Positions 1 through 16,300 of a stretch of 64,000 nt of DNA are shown piece after piece. The notes below the pieces were generated by a model. That model was not told the origin of the DNA, made no database searches, and worked only from the letters and a program-made list of their open reading frames with translations. The DNA is from Symbiodinium sp. CCMP2592 (lineage: Eukaryota > Sar > Dinophyceae > Suessiales > Symbiodiniaceae): contig CAJNDT010000950.1 in assembly GCA_905221615.1 (NCBI GenBank), positions 46,465 to 110,464 of the forward strand, read 5' to 3'. Position 1 is the stretch's first letter. Every line of letters begins with the position of its first letter. The position numbers and the translations under genes were made by a program.

Positions 1-149
1 GTGTCATGCTGCGGGTACCTTTCAAGTGATTCAAGGTTTTGAAGTTGATAGAATGTAAATATGATACCAAAGTTGTTTCGCAAAAACTCAGGCCCCACAA
101 CAACCTGCTCTCCAGGATTAAGTATTGCGACTTGGGAAAGTTTCCCTCG

Positions 150-305
150 CAGCAGTACCTAGCACCCTTTGGGATTGCCCGAGTACAGCCAGTAGGAGCT
201 AGGATGTGCGCTCACGTGGCTGGCTTGGCATCTTCTGGTGTTGCTGCACTCCGCGCATTTGCGGATGTTTGTATCTGCACCCGGAGGCACGAAACGCAAG
301 TTTGA
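150..305 (+). CDS. exon-like island, unknown protein
   Basis: An open frame free of TTTAGGG repeats reads through an alanine/valine-rich stretch (AHVAGLASSGVAALRAF) to a TGA. It ends where a CCTG/CCTA microsatellite begins. I do not recognise the product. There is no visible partner exon nearby, so this may be one exon of a gene extending left of the window, or chance. Confidence 0.22.
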   Translation, partial: QQYLAPFGIARVQPVGARMCAHVAGLASSGVAALRAFADVCICTRRHETQV

Positions 306-530
306 AACTTAAGCCGTCCTACCTGCCCGCCTACCTGCCTACTTGCCTGCCTACCTACCTGCATAGATACATGCGTACAGACATACATACAATCACTTCG
401 GGCTTTGGGAGTTTAGGGTTTAGTTTAGGCTTCAGGGCTTTAGGGTGTTAGCGCTCTCGGGCTTTATGGCTATGGGCTTAGGGGCTTAGGGTTTAGGGCT
501 TCAGGGTTTAGGTTTATAAGGATTCCATAA
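306..530. repeat. CCTG/CCTA microsatellite then TTTAGGG-like tract
   Basis: About 60 bases of degenerate CCTG/CCTA and CATA repeats pass directly into degenerate GGGTTTAGGG units. Nothing coding is visible in this stretch. Confidence 0.7.
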
Positions 531-932
531 AGGGTTGTAACAGGGGTTTTTTGGAGGATTCAGCTAAGTAGAGGGCGGACAACCCTGGTTATTCAGTCGC
601 AACATTCCTTAAGATTCCCGAATAGACATTGGGGGAGGTATAAACACCCCGAGAACCACCGTCTGTGAAAAAGGCTTCTATGCACTCTATACTACTACAG
701 GCCTCATAGGGCTCTATGTTCATAGAAGTTGAATTCCCAAACCCAAACTTGGCCAGGTACCCAGGGGGGTCAAGTACCAAACCATCCAAAACCCTGAACA
801 CCCCTGCTCCTTTTTGCTGTCCGTGGCTGTATGCTGCTCAAACCAGAGGCAGGACGCGTCTTACAGCTAGGTTCTTCTGGCGTCGCAAGTGCGACTTTGT
901 CGAGCGCCCCTTCCGCTCTCCGGCGAAGCACC

Positions 933-7818
<6,886 letters not shown>

Positions 7819-8627
7819 AGGAGCAGCATCAGTGCTCAACAGGAGCCTCGGGTCTAGGATTCCCCGGGCTCTCATGCTTTGACGGTTTCCATCTGCGGTC
7901 CACATGGCAGACTACAAGTTAGCAAGCTCTGCGGGTCTAGGATTTAGGATTTGGGTTTGGGCTTCCAAGTTCAAGCATATTGGCGTACACAGCCCTAAAC
8001 CCTAAACCCTAATGACGTTGTACACTGTCAAGGTGGCTCATAGGCAGGCAAAAGGGGTAGCACGGAAGCCTACGTACTTGGTGATGCCATTCCCCAGGGT
8101 TCCTGGTTATAGTATCAGTATAACCCTCATCGCTATAAACCCGATTGGATGCGACACAGGACCTGCAGAATGGTATTCAGATATACATACATATGTATAC
8201 ACGAACTAGTTACATATTATGGTATTTTAACGTAGCCCCAACCCTAGTCTATTACTTTCCCCTCAAGCATTGGCAGTTTCACGGAGTTACTGTGCGAAGC
8301 CAACGTCTTCAGGATGGGGTCTATGTCATGGATCTCATAGGGTTTACATCATAGTATGATCCCCGAAGCCAAAACCGTAAATCCGAAAATCCTAAGCAGC
8401 TCTGTAATAAGCCCAAACTGAAGCCTTTAAGCCTCTGAAAAGCAAAACACCCCGTGAACTATCTGTCCCCCTATAGATCCGTAACCCAAGCCCCAAAAAG
8501 CAGGAACCAGCCGGGAGAGCAATCTGCGAACGATCTCCGGGAGCTTTCGGCTTTGTTTTTTGCAGATTTGACGTTTATAGCTTCCGGGCTATAGGGATAT
8601 TATACCCATAGACCTGCTAAACCCCCC

Positions 8628-8831
8628 TGTTTTGTAGGCTCCTATTATACACCCTAAAAAAGGGGTGATGGGGACCCTACAAAGAAGTAGGTTCTGGTAG
8701 GTTAAGGTAATATTGGGTTTACGGATGAGCTTAAATAGTTACCAATGCTGTTGGGGGGGGGCTCCTTATTATCAATTCTGGTAGAATGGGTCACAAAACC
8801 CCATCCTAATTATAAGGCCTCCCCCTATAGA
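8628..8831. mobile_element. two adjacent TIR elements, families P and D
   Basis: Family P (AAGTAGGTTCTGGTAGGTTA arm) spans about 8628-8712. Family D (AAATAGTTACCAATGCTG ... CCTAATTATAAGGCC) spans about 8728-8831. Boundaries are approximate because the arms are diverged. Confidence 0.55.
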
Positions 8832-9210
8832 CCCTTTAAAAAGGATCCGTATCCGCTCTATTAGATGGTTTTGGGGTTTGAGGGTTTAGAGGTTTACAGG
8901 TGAAGACTCGGACAGATGGTGCTTATAGGTTTTTGAGTCCAGGGTTTGAGGGTTTAGGTTTTGGGGTTTAGGTTTTAGGGTTTGAGGGTTTGCAGTTCGG
9001 ATGTACAGGGCCTCAGGTTTTGATGGTTTTGGGTCTCCGGATTCACGTCTCAGTTGCAGGGTTAGTGGCTTAGTCATCGGACCATGCCATTGCTGCTCCC
9101 TACATAACTTTGGGCTCAGGGTGTAGGCCATATTGAAGAGTTTAGCATACTAGGGAGTCAGGTGTTCGGGTTTAGGGTTCCGCTGGTTTTAGTTTTTATG
9201 CTTGAGTTGC

Positions 9211-9690
9211 CAACCAAGTTCTGACTGCACGCCAACTGTTGCGGCGGCCAGTTCTGTGTTTGACTCGGAACCGGAACGGTGTGGTCAAGAGATCCGATTT
9301 CAGAGTCCCTTCTCGATACTACTGAGGACTCTTCGGGGCTTAGGGCAGCTTCAGCGAAGAAGCCCTTCCATAGGAAGCTACTGTTTCCCTAGTCCCTAAA
9401 GCCTACACCCTGAGAGGTCGCGAGCTTCTAGGGAAGCCCTAAGCCCATTGTTTCGATTCTGCGCTTCCAAAGTGTGCGTGTGCCGTTTAATGCGTTGGTC
9501 GCCACGTATCGACACGCAGATATCCGGAAAAAGTCTCTAGGATGCCCAGTACCTTATTCCCTTTTTGTAGTCTTAGGTTCCGTATGAGGTTGCCCAATAA
9601 TAAAAAGGGAGCCCTTTTTACTCCTAAGTGCAGGCAAGGATTAGGGCTCCGGGGTCGCGGTACCTTCAATTCATGCTTGAGCCCAAAAGG
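9211..9690 (-). pseudogene. broken unit 1 copy of the convergent minus-strand gene
   Basis: The segments align with the minus-strand exons at 20560-20723 and 20852-21012. Relative to those, this copy has an in-frame TGA (in ATGAATTGAAGG read on the minus strand) and lacks about 16 bases near 9505. It is also split by a family H element at 9537-9632. Frame relations are lost in the 9211-9345 block. The exon corresponding to 21202-21300 is not found. Product unknown. Confidence 0.5.
9537..9632. mobile_element. TIR element, family H
   Basis: Starts CTAGGATGCCCAGTACC; the core has CCTTATTCCCTTTTTGTAGT and CCAATAATAAAAAGGGAGCC. The right end is degenerate. Copies: 19731, 32446, 47365 and 56053. 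It is absent from the paralogous site in unit 2, so it inserted after the duplication or was lost there. Confidence 0.7.
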
Positions 9691-9736
9691 GTTGAGGTCT
9701 TTAACTTTAGGAATCGGGATTACGCCTTACTGGCAC

Positions 9737-9862
9737 CTACTTAAAGGATCATGGGACTTAGTAAGTAGGGTTATAAGTAGGTTATACTTAGGATAACCCC
9801 TCTTAGGGGACTTATAACCCCAGTTATAACCTACTTACTAAGCCCCATGATCCTCTAAGTAG
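9737..9862. mobile_element. TIR element, family B
   Basis: CTACTTAAAGGATCATGGGA at the left is mirrored by CCCATGATCCTCTAAGTAG at the right. Arms extend through ACTTAGTAAGTAGGGTTATA. Other copies: 11488-12260 (expanded), 33027, 36607, 40716 and 58307, plus variants at 34749, 42331 and 53173. Confidence 0.85.
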
Positions 9863-9934
9863 GGATGGGGTGTTTCATTTTGCTACGGCCGCTGCCGCCT
9901 CGCTTTGCTCTGGGATTCACGGTCTCATATACAA

Positions 9935-10047
9935 CATATGGGAGTTTCCGAAAATAGGGGACCATAATATAGTACCCTAAATAGTAGGATCCTTATTAAA
10001 GGGACACCCCAAAACAAGGTACGCCAAATTTTCGGAAACTCCCATAT
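9935..10047. mobile_element. TIR element, family A
   Basis: Complete copy with ATATGGGAGTTTCCGAAAAT at the left and its inverse TTTTCGGAAACTCCCATAT at the right. It lies in the spacer between the two duplicated units. Confidence 0.85.
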
Positions 10048-10230
10048 AGCTACTGTATAGATCCTTTTTTCATGCTGCCCAGGTCAAACTCAAAGTCAAG
10101 TCCGAACGCGTTCGACGCATGCTCACATGATGCTCAAGCCAGAAGCAGGCCCCGTTTCGCCCCTGGGTTCTTCCGTCGTCGCACTTGCGACTTTCTTGGG
10201 AGCCACTTCGGCTCTTCGACGAGAAGCACC

Positions 10231-10335
10231 ATGGCAGCGTCCCCCTGGACCATGCGGGATGTGTCGGCAGTGATCCTCATCGTCGTGTGCTTCTGCTTCG
10301 CTTGGTTGGTGTCCATGGGCCGGGGGTTCTCAAAA
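10231..10335 (+). CDS. exon 1 of unit 2 gene: start and membrane anchor
   Basis: CACCATGG start context as in unit 1. It encodes MAASPWTMRD and a helix. The upstream 100 bases are conserved with unit 1 but frame-shifted by two bases, so they are probably untranslated. Confidence 0.6.
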
Positions 10336-13300
10336 GTACCCCTAGTCACTGTAGCTCCCATTGTACTTTTTTTGTATCCTGGGTGTTAGTTTGCATAGGA
10401 TCCTAAACAACAAGTTGATATAAACCAAGACCGGACTAGAATGGTTCATCAGTAGTCGTAAGTAGGGTTATCAGTCCCCAAATATGGTGAATAGCTATAG
10501 CTGCCCTACTTAAGGTAGAAGTAGCATGGGGTTTATCCTCGGTCTCGGAATCCTGGGGTCAAAAGCTGTTGGCCTTCAGATTTTTGAGGCGGTAAGGCCC
10601 TTTACTTAAGCCTCCTAAGCCCAAAACCCTGAACTAAGCTCCTAAGTAATCCCTGAACATTAAATCCTAAAGCTTCCACCCTAAGTCCTAGTCCTAACCC
10701 CAAAGACTTCAGCCTCCGACCCTCTGTCACACATCTTCACACAGAGGCCGCTCTAAATCACGCCCCCCCCTATTCACTTTCACAACGGTCGATCACTTAG
10801 AGGAGTAGATGCTGCTCCTAAGCCAAAACCTTGGGTTCCAAGATTCGCAGCTTCCCAATCCCTGGCAGGCCAGAATCTGTTTCTCTTGCATTTTCCGGAC
10901 CGAGAATATGCAAACCAGCAGTTGGAGAACGCGGTGGGCCGGCTGTCGGTGGTTGCTGGTAAGTTGAAGCATAGACCCTCAGAGCATACCTAAATCCGGA
11001 ATAACCTGCTGCTTTAAGGACTTATATAAGGAAAATATAATAAGGAACCCTAAAAGGGTAGGTTATTCAGGGTTCAGGTAAGGCCTCAACCCCAGCTACA
11101 TCCTAAGCTGCTTCGGGATGAGACCCCCGGTTCCATGTTGCCTGTGTAGGCTGGTGGAGGGATTGGACTAGAAACCCTAACCCAAACCACAAACCTCAAA
11201 ACAGTCCACCCCGAACGCGCAAGTCTGAGTTCTTCACTATTTCCGAAGCCCAGGTCTAGTGTTTTGTGCATGGTTTAGGGTTGAGGGGTTTGAGCGATTT
11301 AAGGTTACTAGGACCTAGAATAGGCCCTTATTCCCTTTGTTGGGGGTTCAGGTTCCCTTATAAGCCCCTTTAAACCAAAAAGGGCACCCTTTTTATTCCT
11401 AGGCTACTCTTGGGTCTAGGTTACGGGTTGCAGGGCTTTGGGTTTGAGGTTTTCGGGCCTCAGCATGGAGTCTGGAGTCGGTCAACCCTACTTAAAGGAT
11501 CATGGGACTTAGTAACTAGGGTTCCTTAAAGGGCTCCTTAAAGGGATCTATAGGGGTTCCTTAAAGGGATCTATAGGGTTTAGGGTTTAGGGTCTACTTA
11601 AAGGATCATGGGACTTAGTAACTAGGGTTCCTTAAAGGGCTCCTTAAAGGTATCTATAGGGGTTCCTTAAAGGGATCTATAGGGTTTAGGGTTTAGGGTC
11701 TACTTAAAGGATCATGGGACTTAGTAACTAGGGTAACTAGGGTTCCTTAAAGGGCTCCTTAAAGGGATCTACTAGGGGTTAGTAACCTTAAAGGGATCTA
11801 TAGGGTTTAGGGTTTAGGGTCTACTTAAAGGATCTACTTAAAGGGGGACTTAGTAACTAGGGTTCCTTAAAGTCCTTAAAGGGATCTATAGGGGTTCCTT
11901 AAAGGGATCTATAGGGTTTAGGGTTTAGGGTCTACTTAAAGGATCATGGGACTTAGTAACTAGGGTTCCTTAAAGGGCTCCTTAAAGGGATCTATAGGGG
12001 TTCCTTAGAGGGATCTATAGGGTTTAGGGTTTAGGGTCTACTTAAAGGATCATGGGACTTAGTAACTAGGGTTCCTTAAAGGGCTCCTTAAAGGGATCTA
12101 TAGGGGTTCCTTAAAGGGATCTATAGGGTTTAGGGTTTAGGGTCTACTTAAAGGATCATGGGACTTAGTAACTAGGGTTATAATTAGGGTAACTATACTT
12201 ATAACCCCAATAAGGGTACTTATAACCTTAATTACTTACTAAGTCCCATGATCCTCCAAGGAAGCCATAAGCCCTAAACCCTGCCAGCGTGGCCCTCTTG
12301 ATGACACCTTCCTCGGCGACGTGCAGCGCTCGTACTGGGGCCCGCGCCTTTCGCGAGGGATCTCAGCAGCTTTTGAAGTTATTTTTAGGGTACCTTTTTG
12401 GCGTCCTTATAATAAGGATCCTACTATTTAGGGTACTATATTAGGGTTCCCTATTATCGGAAACTCCCATATACACAGCCAGATATGCTTTGCATAGCAT
12501 GTCAGGGTTTTAGTACATTGCCTGGGGTGTAGGGTTTTCGGGGTCGACAGGTAGAGGATGTACCGAAAGGTCGTGAACAAACAAAAGAAAAAGCAGACAC
12601 GCAGACTGGCAGACGAAAATACAGAAACAGACACAGACACAATTTTGAAGCCGACAAAAAACCCTAAACCCTTACCTACAGACCTGAATATCATCCAATC
12701 CCAGACACGCCTGCTTCCTTCACCGTTTCATAGCGGAACCCCACATGTGAAGCAACCCTACCCCCTTAAACCCCCAAACCCTTGTTCTCCTAAGTCCTAA
12801 ATCCAAAAACCCAAATCCTAAATCCCCAAGCCATAGCCGAAAGGGTCCCAAGCACGACATCAAGGACACCCTCGGCCTACCAAAACCTGCTGTAACATAG
12901 GGTTCAAGGCCTCATCACACGAAATCATCAGCGGGTCTGGAATAAAGGCAGCGCAAACCCTTAAACCCAAGCCCGAAGGGTTTTCATGTAGTTCGGCTGC
13001 CCAAGCCGGCTGGAAACACTTTGAAGTTTCAGAAAACGGGAAGTCGTCTTGATTTTGACACCCCGGTCGAAAGCGCTCTTTGGGCCTAATTAAATACTTA
13101 GCAATACCATTTTGAGGGTTCCTAATTATTGTTATACTTTTCCCCGAAGCCCTATTTGAGTTGTTAAGGCCCCTATATCGCTTGTATCACCTTTCCAGAA
13201 CCCCGTGCATGGCCAGATCATTGAAGGCGCTGGATGTGGTTTGCCCCCCACGTCTTCTCGTCGATCGTCTGGTGGAATTTCGCTTGGATCCAACTCGTCA

Positions 13301-16300
13301 AGTGGATCCGTGCTGAGCATATCTGGCTGCACCGCTGGAATGGTAGGATCCAGGCCATGGCATTCGGGTTAGGGCTGACCTCAAACAGCCTAGCTTTCGT
13401 CAGAAACTAGATCAGGACATCAGAGTACGCAACCCTATTAGTATAGGGTCATTTAGGTCCATGTTGGGTCTACAAGCCCTTCTTTTTTTGGGGTGGCGTT
13501 CAGGGCCATGTGGAGCCTCTCGACCTACAGCCCCCCCCCCCCCCCCCCCCCACGTCCCAAACCATTCAGTGAGGTGGGTCTGCGCGCCGAGGGACTCTGC
13601 TATAGGGGCCCTTCATAATTAGAATAGGGTCTTGCGGGGTCTGATATACTATAGCTATAATAGCCCTAAACCCTAAACCCCAAGCCCGAAACCCTAAACC
13701 CTAAAATAACAAGGAGCCCCCCAAAATGGCAGGGTTTAGGGTTTAGGGTCTGACCTGTAGCGGCTAGGCGGGGTGGGGACACAGGTTTCACGGGCCTAAA
13801 CCTAAACTCCCAAACCCTTCATTGGGGAACCCGGAACCCTGAAAGAGGAGTCGGAAGAGTTAGTCGTGCCATCGCATTGTAGCCCCCATTTAGCTACCTT
13901 AAGCTGCCAGAACCTACTCTTTCGTAGGTTCTTATTATGCATCCTGATACGGAATTTCTATATTGACCCTGCAAACAAGCAAGCTTTGGTAGTTGTAGGA
14001 AGGTAGATTGGAACATACTACCCCCCCCAGAACCTCATTCTAATGATCAGCATATTCCCCCCCCCCCCCACCCCCCTGCAATGCAATTTTTCGAGGTCAC
14101 GGCCATGATGGGCCAGATCATTACAGGAATCGGCCTTGCGAGTCAGTCTCCAACGCACGGGGTGAAGATGCTGAGCATCTGGGCACAACACGATTGGGGT
14201 TTGGTTGTTGTTTCGAGCCGTTTTGGGATGCACACGGCCTGCAAGTTCAGGCGTTTTGTAAGTTGAGGGCATGAGAACCCAAGGAGCGGAGCATTCGGGT
14301 CGTGAGGGTAGGAAGGACCCTGAAACAACACGATGGGACTATCAACCAGCCACTTGAAGTCAACGCATGTAGCCCTGCCCCATCAAGTATAGCACCACAA
14401 GTCATCGCTGTCACCGGGGGCCTCAACATGGGAGTTTCCAACAGTAGGGGACCCTAACATAGCACCCTAGACAATAGGATCCTTATTATAAGGACCCCAA
14501 CATAAGGTGCCCCTAAGTTTCGGAAACTCTAAACCCTTAGAGAGCCCGGTAAAGGAACCCTTATAGGTACCCGTATAGTAACCCTGTAAACCACCCCCAA
14601 AATAAGTCACCCGTACCTTTTTGAGAAGCTCCCACATCATCACATCTCCGGAGGAGTGGCCGGCTGTCTCTGCGAACATAGTCATTAATACAGGGGCCGA
14701 AATAAATGCATATATTATTTTGGGCGCACCTTAGAATTACATGTTTTTTTTATTGCCCCCAAACCCTATTCTAGTTCTTAAGGCTCTCATGTTAGGACAT
14801 TTCTCTGCGATCAGACATGACGTTCCTTTCCGGATGCAAAGTCAAATCTATGGTGAAACTGATACTTACCAGAAGCGCCAGAAGTGGTCGCTTTGATGGA
14901 AAAGCAGAAGCCAAACCTTCAAATATAACTGAACCAACCAGCTCCGGGAGTAGTCTGCACATGAGACTTGGTGAGCATAACACTTCTGAAGACGCTATGA
15001 ATGGTGCTGTTGGTGTTTAATCGCCATGATCTGAACTTCTGTTGCCATCGTGTGCGTCACATCAAAGGGAGTAATACAAGTAGTGGTCGTCGTCGCGATA
15101 TTCCAGGTCTTATGGGTTTTGGCGGGCCTGCGATAGTATGGATATTGGGGGGGGGTATTATGACGGTAGCGATCTTGGTATTCGTAGCACAGCAAGGGCA
15201 GTATCAATATCACGAGCCGTCGTCATTGTCATAGGCAAAGTCCTGTTAGCATCAAGTTTTGTGTTCATGGCACCAGCACTGGCCACGGTCTTTGCAACGG
15301 TAAGACAAGGCAGCCAACACACAGTAGGTAAGACAACCGCACCACCCATGGCGACACTCGTCATCTGTTGGCCATCATAGTACGATACTTTGTTGTAAAC
15401 AGAGCAAGTGAAGATGAAACTATCAACGACAGTCACTGCGAGGGCAAGAAGGACACCAATGCAAGCTGGAGAAGAGGGACGCACAATTACAGCAACAATC
15501 ATAAAGGCCTTTGTTCCCAGCATTCGTTCTTGGCTACTAGAAGCAGAGCTGAGGCACTGCTTATGGTCTTGCGATGGCTTATGTCTTGGCGAACACGGTA
15601 TACTACGTCCGGCAGAAGGCCCTACACAGCCTGCCCGTCATCAAAGTTCGTAGGATTGAAGTAGAGTGCTTCTTCGTTAGAAATTTTTGAATTACATACA
15701 GCCCACCTTCATGATGGCGGCGCGCTGATACGTACCCTGCGTGGCTGCTCGCACTCCACATATTTCAGCCAACTCACTCGCTCGTATGGGCTGCTTCAAC
15801 AAACCCAAAACCCAAAACCCGATGATTACGACAACCTGAATGTCAGGACATCGTCCGACACAAGTACTGGGCCACGAAGCTCTTTGGCTACTCCCAAGCC
15901 ATCGCGCTGCAGCGGCGTCTCGGTTATACAGACGTCGACGACCATCGGCTGGTGTTTAGGGTTGCTGACAGGCATGCAATCTTCAGTGAGGTGAATCACT
16001 GAGATGATGGCTCTCTTGCTTAGATATCATAATATCATCTTGCTGCAAGTAGGGTCGATCCGAAGCCGTGACTGGCTCTTAGGGAGTTGTTCAGGACTTC
16101 CCATCGCAGGTGGCCAGATCAATATGCTGAACCCTACACCCTAAGCCCTACCTTAACCTCAAATAAACTCCTTGTTGAGGACTTATATAAGGAAATCTCA
16201 ATAAGGAACCCCAGAAAGGTCATTTTCTTTCGGCCCAGGTAAACCCGAAACCCTAATCATGTCACAGCAAAGCCCTACTTGAGCATTGTTGCTTCGCCGC

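Noticed and set aside
8010-8060. Further duplicated exon pair with 19485-19520 (GTCAAGGTGG)
   Set aside because: Similarity is too short to separate from chance.
11488-12260. CRISPR array
   Set aside because: The repeats are contiguous 105-121 bp units without unique spacers, built from a TIR element end.
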